Below, in pieces: positions 34,639-42,064 of a stretch of DNA of 64,000 nt. A program made the translations under genes and the position numbers. The DNA is taken from the NCBI RefSeq assembly GCF_016127315.1, contig NZ_CP065997.1:1736001-1800000 (forward strand), read 5' to 3'. How positions within the stretch are numbered: the first letter of the stretch is position 1; the number at the start of each line of letters is the position of its first letter. The notes under the pieces were generated by a model that saw only the letters and a program-made list of their open reading frames with translations, did no database searches and was not told where the DNA came from. Origin of the DNA: Achromobacter deleyi. Its GTDB lineage: Bacteria; Pseudomonadota; Gammaproteobacteria; Burkholderiales; Burkholderiaceae_B.

Positions 34639-35184
34639 ATGCGAGGTTTCAGGAGCGCGCTCGCGCTTGGGTTGCTGGCCGCGATGCCCATGTTGGCGCA
34701 AGGGCAGGACCAGCGCCGGGCCGAAACGCCGGCCGCGGCCGAGGGTTCCGCCGCCGCGCCGGCAAAGCCGGCGGGCAGCATCGCGCCCGCCACCGACCCC
34801 GCCACCCTCGGCCGCAACATCCTGAACGCCGGCCCCGACCCGCGCGTGCGCCTGGACGGCCTGTCGCTCGACCACGCCGCCATTTTCGGCACCGACGACG
34901 AAGGCGAGCAGGCCGTGCTCGACAACGAGCGCGCGTTGCAGGTGCAGCGTGATCAGTTGCAGGTGCTGGAGCGTCTCCTGACGCAGAAGCCGGCCGCGGC
35001 GGACCCGTACCCGCCGGCGATGATTCCCCTGAACAGTGGCGCGCCGATGAACATGGCGCCGCTCGCCCCGACGCCTTCGGGCTCGCAGCTGGGCGGCGCC
35101 GCGCAACGTAGCGTCGACCAGATGCAGCGGCGGGTCAACGATCTGCGGCGCGACGCCGACACGATGCGTCAAAGCGGACGCTAG
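34639..35184 (+). CDS. Secreted protein of unknown function downstream of acetylation cassette
   Basis: A 181-residue protein with a signal peptide (RGFRSALALGLLAAMPMLAQGQ). The mature chain is Ala/Pro-rich up to about residue 50, then has GRNILNAGPDPRVRLDG, a predicted helix DNERALQVQRDQLQVLERLL, a Pro-rich centre, and a C-terminal helix RSVDQMQRRVNDLRRDADTM with coiled-coil heptads. It contains no cysteine. I do not recognise the family. It starts 124 bases after wssI in the same direction and could be the last gene of the cellulose operon or a separate unit; its stop overlaps livM, which is convergent, by a few bases. Confidence 0.6.
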   Translation: MRGFRSALALGLLAAMPMLAQGQDQRRAETPAAAEGSAAAPAKPAGSIAPATDPATLGRNILNAGPDPRVRLDGLSLDHAAIFGTDDEGEQAVLDNERALQVQRDQLQVLERLLTQKPAAADPYPPAMIPLNSGAPMNMAPLAPTPSGSQLGGAAQRSVDQMQRRVNDLRRDADTMRQSGR

Positions 35185-36245
35185 GCACGCGCCCGTTCCC
35201 GCAGCCGTCCGGCGATCCCGGTCGGGAAGTAATACACCGACAGCACGAACAGGATGCCCAGCCACAGCAGCCAGCGGTCCGGCTCGAACAAAAGCGCCAG
35301 CGGCGCCACGCCGGCGACGGCGTCGTGGATCACGTGCAGCCCGTCCTGCAGATAGCTCTGCGCGAACACGAACAGGCTGGCGCCGATCACCGCGCCGTAC
35401 ATCGTGCCCATGCCGCCGATCACCACCATCAGCAGGATGTTGAGCATGATCTCGAACGACAGCGACGTGTCCGGGCCGTTGTAGCGCAGCCAGAGCGCGT
35501 ACAGCGCGCCGGCCAGCGTGGCGAAGGCCGCCGCCAGCAGGTTCGACAGGCTGCGGTACAGCACCGTGCGGTAGCCGATGGCCTCGGCGCGGAAGGGGTT
35601 CTCGCGGATCGCCTGCAGCACGCGGCCGAACGGCGAATTGACGATGCGCAGCAGCATCAGGAACAGCACCACGCAGACCGCGGCGATCAGGTAGTAGGTG
35701 ATGATGCGGCCATCGATGCTCACGCCGAACAGCGGCTCGGAGAACGGCCGGTAGGCCGGGCGCAGCATCTGCGGCACCTTGAAGTTCAGGCCGTCCTCGC
35801 CGCCGGTCAGGTCGGACAGCTGCGACACCAGCGTCTGGAACGCCGCCGCGACCGCCAGCGTGATCATGGCGTAGAAGATGGCGCGCACCCGCAGGCTGGC
35901 CAGTCCGATCACCAGCGCGAACACCAGCGACACGGCCAGGCCGGCCGCCGTCCCCGTCAGCACCGACAGCCAGCTGGCGTCCATGCGCATGCTGGCGATG
36001 GCCACGCCATAGGCGCCGATGCCGAAGAACATGGTGTGGGCGAAGCTGACGATGCCGGTGTAGCCCAGCAGCAGGTCATAGCTGGCGACCAGGATCACGA
36101 ACACCAGGATCTTGGCCGCCACGGCCAGCGACTTGGGGCCGGGAAACAGGAACGGCGCCGCGGCCAGCGCGAGGACGATGGCGACCAGCAAGACCGCCAG
36201 CAGCGTGCTGCGCGGAGGATCGCCGGAAAGCAGGCGGAAGGACAT
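35181..36245 (-). CDS. livM: Branched-chain-amino-acid-type ABC transporter permease LivM
   Basis: A 354-residue inner-membrane permease with about nine helices. Family patterns are YDLLLGYTGIVSFAHTMFFGIGAYG, AIRENPFRAEAIGY (the EAA-like coupling loop facing the ATPases) and GGMGTMYGAVIGA near the end. With LivH it forms the membrane channel of a hydrophobic amino acid/amide uptake transporter. It is the last gene of the reverse operon, eleven bases after livH. The terminal stop overlaps the convergent secreted-protein gene by about three bases. Confidence 0.9.
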   Translation of the reverse strand: MSFRLLSGDPPRSTLLAVLLVAIVLALAAAPFLFPGPKSLAVAAKILVFVILVASYDLLLGYTGIVSFAHTMFFGIGAYGVAIASMRMDASWLSVLTGTAAGLAVSLVFALVIGLASLRVRAIFYAMITLAVAAAFQTLVSQLSDLTGGEDGLNFKVPQMLRPAYRPFSEPLFGVSIDGRIITYYLIAAVCVVLFLMLLRIVNSPFGRVLQAIRENPFRAEAIGYRTVLYRSLSNLLAAAFATLAGALYALWLRYNGPDTSLSFEIMLNILLMVVIGGMGTMYGAVIGASLFVFAQSYLQDGLHVIHDAVAGVAPLALLFEPDRWLLWLGILFVLSVYYFPTGIAGRLRERARA

Positions 36246-36256
36246 GGGGGCGATTC

Positions 36257-37267
36257 CTAGCGATTCGTGACCGGGTACACGCCCTGCGGGCGCCACAGCA
36301 GGATGGCGACCATCAGCGCGATGTTCGAGAACAGCGCGGCCTTGGGCATCAGGAAGCCGGTGTAGTTGGCCATCAGCCCGACCAGCAGCGCGCCGATCAG
36401 GCAGCCCACGGTCGAGCCCAGCCCGCCGATCATGATGACGATGAAGATCAGCACGTTCACCTGCGCGCCCAGCTGCGGCACGATGGACTGCTGGTACAGC
36501 CCCCACAGCACGCCGCCCAGGCCGGCCAGCATCGAACCGGCCACGAACACGCCGACGAACAGGTGGCGGATGCGGTAGCCCAGGCTCTCGACCATCTCGC
36601 GGTCCTCGACCCCGGCGCGGATCAGCAGGCCGAGCTTGGTGCGGTTGAGCAGCCACAGCATGCCGCCCAGCACCGCCAGCCCGACCACCAGCGCGACGAT
36701 GCGGAATTTCTCGATGGCGGCGTCGCCGATCAGCAGCGCGCCGCGCAGCGCGTCCGGCAACGGCAGCGACAGCGTCTGCGGCCCCCACAGCATCTTGATG
36801 ATCTCTTCGCCGATGATCATGCCGCCCATGGTGATGAGGATCTGCTTGAGATGCTGGCCATAGACCGGCCGCACGATCACGCGCTCGAATGCCACGCCCA
36901 CCGCGCCGGCCACCAGCATGCCGACGATCATGGCGGGCAGCACCGCGGCCAGGTTCAGCCACAGGCTGCCGGTCTGGGTCCAGTCGGACATCGCGCCGAG
37001 CACCGTGGCCGCCATGTAGGCGCCGATGGCGATGAACAGGCCGTGGCCGAAGTTCAGCACGTCCATCAGGCCGAACACCAGCGTCATGCCGGACGCGACG
37101 ATGAAGATGATCATGCCCATCGCCAGCCCGGCGAAGGTCAGCGTCACCCAGGTCGAGAACGAGCCGACCAGCGGCAGCGCGATGGCGGCCAGCGCCAGCA
37201 CCAGCAGCACCGGGCGCAGGTCGGCGCGGGTCTGCGGCAGCGGCGTATCGATATCGGCGGCGCTCAT
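36257..37267 (-). CDS. livH: Branched-chain-amino-acid-type ABC transporter permease LivH
   Basis: A 336-residue permease with eight or so helices. Marks are GMTLVFGLMDVLNFGHGLFIAIGAY near the N-terminal third, RAGVEDREMVESLGYRI as the coupling loop, and GGLGSTVGCLIGALLVGL towards the end. It pairs with LivM. ATG 37267 overlaps the stop of the ATPase gene livF by four bases. The substrate class (branched-chain or other hydrophobic amino acids, urea, amides, aromatic acids) cannot be read from the permease. Confidence 0.9.
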   Translation of the reverse strand: MSAADIDTPLPQTRADLRPVLLVLALAAIALPLVGSFSTWVTLTFAGLAMGMIIFIVASGMTLVFGLMDVLNFGHGLFIAIGAYMAATVLGAMSDWTQTGSLWLNLAAVLPAMIVGMLVAGAVGVAFERVIVRPVYGQHLKQILITMGGMIIGEEIIKMLWGPQTLSLPLPDALRGALLIGDAAIEKFRIVALVVGLAVLGGMLWLLNRTKLGLLIRAGVEDREMVESLGYRIRHLFVGVFVAGSMLAGLGGVLWGLYQQSIVPQLGAQVNVLIFIVIMIGGLGSTVGCLIGALLVGLMANYTGFLMPKAALFSNIALMVAILLWRPQGVYPVTNR

Positions 37268-38016
37268 TGGTGCGCTCCCAGCGACAGGCCCAGCAGGCGG
37301 GTCTGCAGCGCGTCGTCGTGCGCCAGCTCGGCCATGCCGCCGGCGTGCACCACGCGGCCGTTGTCCATGACCGCGACGTGGTCGCCCACCTGGCGCGCGA
37401 AATTGAAGTTCTGCTCCACCAGCAGGATGGTGGTGGAGGCCTGCTTGAGTTCGATGAAGGCGTCGATCATGTTCTGGATGATGGCGGGCGCCAGGCCCTT
37501 GCTGGGCTCGTCGACCAGCAGCAGGCGGCGCGGCTCGATGATGGCGCGCGCGACCGCCAGCATCTGCTTCTGGCCGCCCGACAGCTTGCCGGCGGGGTAC
37601 AGCCAGAATTTCCTGAGCGCGGGAAAGAAGCCGAAGATCCACTCCAGCCGCGCGCTGTCCAGCTGCGCGGCGCTGCGCGCCTGGCGCGCGGCCAGCAGGA
37701 TGTTCTCTTTCACCGACAGGTCGGCGAAGATGCCCATGTTCTCCGGCACGTAGGCGATGCCCTGGCGCGCCATGTCGGGCGGCGAGGTGCGCACGCCCGG
37801 GCCGCCGACCGCGGCGCCGTCAAAATCGATGTGGCCCTGCGTCGCCTTCCACAGGCCCATGATGGTGCGCAGCGTGGTGGTCTTGCCGGCGCCATTGCGG
37901 CCCAGCAGCATGGTGACGCCCGCGGCCGGCACCGACAGGTCCACGCCGTGCAGGATGTGATACGCGCCGATGTGCGTGTGCACGTCCTTCAGTTCCAGCA
38001 AGGCGGTCGCGCTCAT
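37264..38016 (-). CDS. livF: ABC transporter ATP-binding protein LivF
   Basis: A 250-residue ATPase. Walker A is GRNGAGKTT, the ABC signature LSGGQKQMLAVARA, and Walker B LLLVDEP, followed by SKGLAP as usual for LivF. It supplies half of the ATPase heterodimer that powers the LivHM permease. It overlaps both neighbours by four bases. All catalytic motifs are intact and the length is normal. Confidence 0.92.
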   Translation of the reverse strand: MSATALLELKDVHTHIGAYHILHGVDLSVPAAGVTMLLGRNGAGKTTTLRTIMGLWKATQGHIDFDGAAVGGPGVRTSPPDMARQGIAYVPENMGIFADLSVKENILLAARQARSAAQLDSARLEWIFGFFPALRKFWLYPAGKLSGGQKQMLAVARAIIEPRRLLLVDEPSKGLAPAIIQNMIDAFIELKQASTTILLVEQNFNFARQVGDHVAVMDNGRVVHAGGMAELAHDDALQTRLLGLSLGAHQ

Positions 38017-38783
38017 GTCGTCTTCTCCGGCAGGGCGGCGCCCAGGTAGGCCTGCTGCACGATCGGCGAGGCGATCACCTCGGCCGGTTCGCCGTCGGCC
38101 ATCAGTTCGCCGTTGTGCAGCACCACGATGCGGTCCGCCAGTTCGCGCACCACGTCCATCTTGTGTTCCACCAGCAGGATCGTCTTGGACGCATCGGCCT
38201 TGATCTCGCGGATCAAGTCCAGCACCACGGGCACGTCGTCCACGCTCATGCCGGCGGTGGGTTCGTCGAACATGAACACCTGCGGTTCCAGGGCGATCAG
38301 CATGGCGATCTCGAGCTTGCGCTGGTCGCCGTGCGGCAGGTCGGCCGCCGCCTGGTCGCGGCGAGCCGTCAGCCGGGTGCGTTCGAGCAGCGCGTCGGCG
38401 CGCGCCAGCAGCGCCCGGTCATCGTCCCAGGTGCGCCAGAAGCGGATCTGGCGCCAGCCCAGGCCCTGCTGGCGCGATTGCAGCGCCAGCCGCACGTTCT
38501 CGCGCACCGACAGGCGCGGGAACAGCTGCGTCAGCTGGAAGGCGCGTCCCAGGCCGGCATGCATGCGCGCCGGCGCCGACAGCCCGGTCAGGTCGCGGCC
38601 GTTCAGATGCACCGATCCGGCGCTGGCGCGCAGCTGCCCCGAGATCAGGTTGAAGTAGGTGGTCTTGCCCGCGCCGTTGGGCCCGACGATGGCCGTCAGG
38701 CTGCCCGGCGCGAAGCGGCAGCTCACCGCGTTGACGGCCACGTGGCCGCCGAAGCGGATCGTGAGCGATTGGGTTTCCAGCAT
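38013..38783 (-). CDS. livG: ABC transporter ATP-binding protein LivG
   Basis: A 256-residue ATPase, partner of LivF. Walker A is GPNGAGKTT. In place of the canonical LSGGQ signature it carries LPHGDQRKLEIAMLIA, a form common in LivG-type subunits, and Walker B is VFMFDEP with the following TAGMS. The Q-loop region ARAFQLTQLFP fits the family. It sits twelve bases after the substrate-binding-protein gene in the reverse operon. Confidence 0.9.
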   Translation of the reverse strand: MLETQSLTIRFGGHVAVNAVSCRFAPGSLTAIVGPNGAGKTTYFNLISGQLRASAGSVHLNGRDLTGLSAPARMHAGLGRAFQLTQLFPRLSVRENVRLALQSRQQGLGWRQIRFWRTWDDDRALLARADALLERTRLTARRDQAAADLPHGDQRKLEIAMLIALEPQVFMFDEPTAGMSVDDVPVVLDLIREIKADASKTILLVEHKMDVVRELADRIVVLHNGELMADGEPAEVIASPIVQQAYLGAALPEKTT

Positions 38784-38795
38784 GAAGGGCGCGGC

Positions 38796-39968
38796 TCAGC
38801 GTTTGTTCTGGATCGGCACCGCCATCTGGTCGGGCGTGATTTCCTTGACCAGGTCCTGCACCGCCCACGGCACCGAGGGGTCGTTCTTGATGCGGAAGTG
38901 GTACATCGACTGCATGGCCTGGTGGTCTTGCGGGCGGAAGGTCATCTGGCCCTTGGGCGTGTCGAAGCTCATGCCTTCCATCGTCTTGATGAGCGTGTCG
39001 GTGTCGCTCTTGCCGGCGCTCTTTTTCAGCGCGGTGACGACGGCGATGGCGGCGGACATGCCGCCCGCGGTGAAGAAGTCCGGCGGCTGGCCATAGCGCT
39101 TCTGGTGCTCGGCCACCAGCCAGTCGTTGATCGGATTCTTCGGGATGCCGTAGTAGTAATAAGTGGCGCCTTCCATGCCGGCCAGCGACTTGAGCGGCGT
39201 CATCGCGGCCAGCGTGTTGCCGCCGGTGGCGATCTCGATGCCGAAGCGCTTCGGATCCAGGTCGGCGATCTTGAACGGATTGCCGGCGCCGGCCCACAGG
39301 ATGAAGATGATCTTGCGGCCCGGCTTGTCCTTGAGCGCGTCGAACAGGCGCTGGGCGCCGGCGGTGAAGTCGGTGGCGTTGGCCGGCAGGTATTCCTCGT
39401 GCACGATCCTGGCCTGCTTGAGCGCGCCCTTGAAGGCCTTGACGCCGTCGCGGCCGAACGCGTAGTCCTGCGCCAGCATGGCGATGGACGTATCCGGCTG
39501 GTCGAAGGCGACGGCGTTGGCGATGGCGTCCTGCGACGAATTGCGGCCGGTGCGGAAGATGTACTTGTTCCACTTGTCGCCGGTGATCGAATCGGCCACC
39601 GCCGGTTCCACCAGCAGGATCTTCTCGTATTCCTCGGCGATCGGCAGCATGGCCAGCGCCACGCCCGACGAGGTCGGGCCCACCGCGATGTCGGCGTTGT
39701 CGTCGGCGTAGGCCGAGGCGAGCTGGGCGCGGGCGACGTCGGGCTTGCCCTGGTTGTCCTTCTCGATCACGCGGATCTTGCGGCCGGCCACCGTCATGGT
39801 GCCCTGCGTGGCGTATTCCAGGCCCAGCATCAGGCCGTTGTGGGTCTGCTTGGCGTAGGCCTCCAGCGGCCCGGTCTTGTCGTAGACGTGCGCCACGACG
39901 AAGTCCTTGGCCGTGGCGGCGGAACTCAGGCACAGGCCGGCCAGCGCGGCGAGCAGGATGCGTTTCAT
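38796..39968 (-). CDS. Periplasmic substrate-binding protein of the Liv-type transporter
   Basis: A 390-residue type I periplasmic binding protein (Leu/Ile/Val-binding class). The signal peptide MKRILLAALAGLCLSSAATA is followed by KDFVVAHVYDKTGPLEAYAKQ, a two-lobed fold, GPTSSGVALAMLPIAEEYE and FRTGRNSSQDA. ATG 39968 has AAGGAG six bases upstream; longer starts give only Arg/Pro-rich sequence. It captures the ligand for LivHMGF. The ligand is unknown, but co-transcription with an alpha/beta hydrolase suggests an ester, amide or lactone rather than a plain amino acid. Confidence 0.88.
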   Translation of the reverse strand: MKRILLAALAGLCLSSAATAKDFVVAHVYDKTGPLEAYAKQTHNGLMLGLEYATQGTMTVAGRKIRVIEKDNQGKPDVARAQLASAYADDNADIAVGPTSSGVALAMLPIAEEYEKILLVEPAVADSITGDKWNKYIFRTGRNSSQDAIANAVAFDQPDTSIAMLAQDYAFGRDGVKAFKGALKQARIVHEEYLPANATDFTAGAQRLFDALKDKPGRKIIFILWAGAGNPFKIADLDPKRFGIEIATGGNTLAAMTPLKSLAGMEGATYYYYGIPKNPINDWLVAEHQKRYGQPPDFFTAGGMSAAIAVVTALKKSAGKSDTDTLIKTMEGMSFDTPKGQMTFRPQDHQAMQSMYHFRIKNDPSVPWAVQDLVKEITPDQMAVPIQNKR

Positions 39969-39984
39969 GGGAGTCTCCTTGTTC

Positions 39985-40881
39985 CTAGAGGGCGCCGGCG
40001 GCTGCGTCGGCGGCCGGCGTGGCGAGAAATTGGCGGACGGCCTCGATCTGCGGCGCGACATTCAACGCCGGCGCGTGGCCGCAATCCGGAAAATCGATGC
40101 GCCGGGCGCGCGGGCCGCGGCGGGTCATGGCGTCGGCGACCTCGGGCAGCAGCAGGTCCGAGTCGGCGCCGCGCAGCAGCAACAGCGGCATGCGCAGCGT
40201 GTCGTACTCGTCCCAGCGCTCGTAGTCCGCCGGGTGATGGTGGAACTGGCCGACGATGGCCGGGTCGTAGTGCGCCGTGACGCGGCCGTCGGGCAGGCGG
40301 CGCACCGAGGTCTCGGCCATGCGGCGCCATTGCTCGTCGCTCTGCCAGCCATAGGGCTTGTAGGCGGCGCGCAGCCAGGCTTCCAGTTCGGTCACGGTGT
40401 CGAAGGCCGGCGGGTTGCCGGCATAGGCCAGGATGCGGTCGATGGCCGGCCGCGGCAGCGACGGGCCGATGTCGTTGACCACCAGGCGCGAGACCCGGTC
40501 CTTGAGCGTGGTGGCCGCGGCGTACATGCCGGTGGCGCCGCCCATCGAGGTGCCGACCCAGCGCACGCGGTCCAGCGCCAGGCCGTCGAGCAGGGCGCGC
40601 GCCAGCCGGGCGTAGAAATCCAGCCGGTACTCGGCCACCGGATCGGGGCTCCATTGCGACAGGCCGCGGCCGATCGTGTCGGGGCAGATGATGCGGTAGT
40701 CGCCGGCCAGCGCCTGCGCCAGCTCGTCGAAGTCGCGGCCGGTACGGGCCAGGCCGTGCCACATGATGAGCGCGGGGGCGTCCGGACGGCCCCATTCGGT
40801 GTAATGCAGCTCGCGGCCCTCGCAGCGCAGATAGCGCGAAGCCGGTGTGTGGCGAGCGGCCTGTGCGGGCGCGTTGGCCAT
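39985..40881 (-). CDS. Alpha/beta hydrolase
   Basis: A 298-residue soluble hydrolase. LIMWHGLARTGRDFD gives the oxyanion-hole region, VGTSMGG the nucleophilic Ser elbow, LLLRGADSDLL the acid, and PDCGHAPAL the catalytic His. No signal peptide is visible. It is the first gene of a six-gene reverse operon leading into the complete ABC importer. GGAGGAGA just before ATG 40881 fixes the start. It probably cleaves the imported compound in the cytoplasm; similarity to lactonases and meta-cleavage hydrolases is general and gives no exact substrate. Confidence 0.85.
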   Translation of the reverse strand: MANAPAQAARHTPASRYLRCEGRELHYTEWGRPDAPALIMWHGLARTGRDFDELAQALAGDYRIICPDTIGRGLSQWSPDPVAEYRLDFYARLARALLDGLALDRVRWVGTSMGGATGMYAAATTLKDRVSRLVVNDIGPSLPRPAIDRILAYAGNPPAFDTVTELEAWLRAAYKPYGWQSDEQWRRMAETSVRRLPDGRVTAHYDPAIVGQFHHHPADYERWDEYDTLRMPLLLLRGADSDLLLPEVADAMTRRGPRARRIDFPDCGHAPALNVAPQIEAVRQFLATPAADAAAGAL

Positions 40882-40917
40882 GCGTCTCCTCCCGGGTTGT
40901 CCAGGTTGTATGCTTGT

Positions 40918-40954
40918 GGCGCTGACTATAGACTTGCGCCAGGCGTGGCCACAA
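40918..40954 (-). promoter_or_regulatory. Sigma70-type promoter with overlapping inverted repeat for the hydrolase-Liv operon
   Basis: On the reverse strand TTGTGG (40954-40949) and TATAGT (40930-40925) are separated by 18 bases, predicting transcription from about 40,918, some 36 bases before the hydrolase ATG. GGCGC (40918-40922) and GCGCC (40936-40940) form an inverted repeat that spans the -10 region. This is a good place for an operator, possibly read by the divergent AraC-family protein. Confidence 0.5.
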
Positions 40955-41047
40955 TGCGCCGGACCGCCCGCGGCAGGGTGAGTCAAGAATATGTAGACGC
41001 AGGGTCACGAGTCCCCCGCCGACCCCCGCGAACCAGGAGACCGCGCC

Positions 41048-42010
41048 ATGCCCGACACGGAATTCGCCACTTCGGCCATTGCTGGCGCCGAGCGGTACGA
41101 GCAATGGCGCGCGGCCCTGTCGGATGCCTTCGGGCCGTTCGAGGTGCACCATGGCCAGGCCGGCCCCTTCGCCGGCCACGTGCGCTACGTGCGGCGCGCC
41201 AGCCTGCAGTTCAACGACCTGCACTATCAGGGACAGAAGATCGAGCGCACCGCCGGCAATGCCTCGCGGCTGGACCAGGAGTTCTACACCTTCGGCCTGC
41301 CGCTGGCAGGGCCGCTGGCGGTGGTGCAGCAGGGGCGCGAGTTCCAGGTCGAACCCGGCTGCGTCTACCTCATGAACCAGAGCCTGCCGTACCAGGCCAC
41401 CGCGCTCGGCGCCGACGGCTACCGCAGCCTGAGCGTGTCGTTCCCGCGCAGCGCGCTGTCGCAGCGCGATTCGCGTATCGGCCCGTTCTACAAGCTGCGC
41501 GTCGACGACGGTTCGCCGCGCGGCGCGATGCTGGCCAGCTACATGGACCACCTGTTCAAGGGACTGGACGGCTGGTCGCCGGCCGAGGCCGCCGAGCTGG
41601 GCGAGCGGCTGATCGACCTGATCGTGCTGTTTCTGGTGCAGCCCGGACAGGGCCATGCGTCGGAGGCGGACAGCAGTGTGACGATGGCGCATCGCCAGCG
41701 GGCCATGGCCTACATCCGCCAGCACCTGGCCGACCCGGCGCTGTCGCCGCAGCGGGTGGCGCAGGGCTGCGGCCTGTCGGTGGCCTATCTGCACCGCATC
41801 TTCCAGGCGGGCGACCTGTCGGTGGAAAGCTTCGTCTTCGACCAGCGCCTGGAGCGCTGCCGCGAACTGTTGTTGAATCCGGCGCAGCGCCATCGCGGCA
41901 TCGCCGAGCTGGCGTACCAGGCCGGCTTCGCCCATCCCTCGCATTTCAGCCGGTTGTTCAAGCGCCGCTTCGGCCTGTCGCCACGCGAGTGGCGCGCCGG
42001 CCGGCAATGA
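41048..42010 (+). CDS. AraC-family transcriptional regulator
   Basis: A 320-residue regulator. The N-terminal ~190 residues form a cupin-like sensor domain of the AraC-binding-like type (FYTFGLPLAGPLAVVQQG, GCVYLMNQSLPYQ). The C-terminal ~100 residues hold two helix-turn-helix motifs: LSPQRVAQGCGLSVAYLHRI and IAELAYQAGFAHPSHFSRLF, the second with the AraC signature ending in FGLSPREWR. It is divergent from the hydrolase-Liv operon with 166 bases between start codons, and probably controls it in response to the imported substrate. Confidence 0.88.
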   Translation: MPDTEFATSAIAGAERYEQWRAALSDAFGPFEVHHGQAGPFAGHVRYVRRASLQFNDLHYQGQKIERTAGNASRLDQEFYTFGLPLAGPLAVVQQGREFQVEPGCVYLMNQSLPYQATALGADGYRSLSVSFPRSALSQRDSRIGPFYKLRVDDGSPRGAMLASYMDHLFKGLDGWSPAEAAELGERLIDLIVLFLVQPGQGHASEADSSVTMAHRQRAMAYIRQHLADPALSPQRVAQGCGLSVAYLHRIFQAGDLSVESFVFDQRLERCRELLLNPAQRHRGIAELAYQAGFAHPSHFSRLFKRRFGLSPREWRAGRQ

Positions 42011-42012
42011 AA

Positions 42013-42034
42013 AAGGCCCGCTTGCGCGGGCCTT
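42013..42034. terminator. Bidirectional intrinsic terminator
   Basis: AAGGCCCGC and GCGGGCCTT form a perfect 9-bp stem around TTGC between the convergent AraC-type and metallophosphoesterase genes. On the reverse strand the stem is followed by a run of five T residues, and on the forward strand by TT only. It therefore works best for the reverse gene. Confidence 0.8.
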
Positions 42035-42064
42035 GTCGCATCGGGCCGATGGCCCGGGGCTCGA

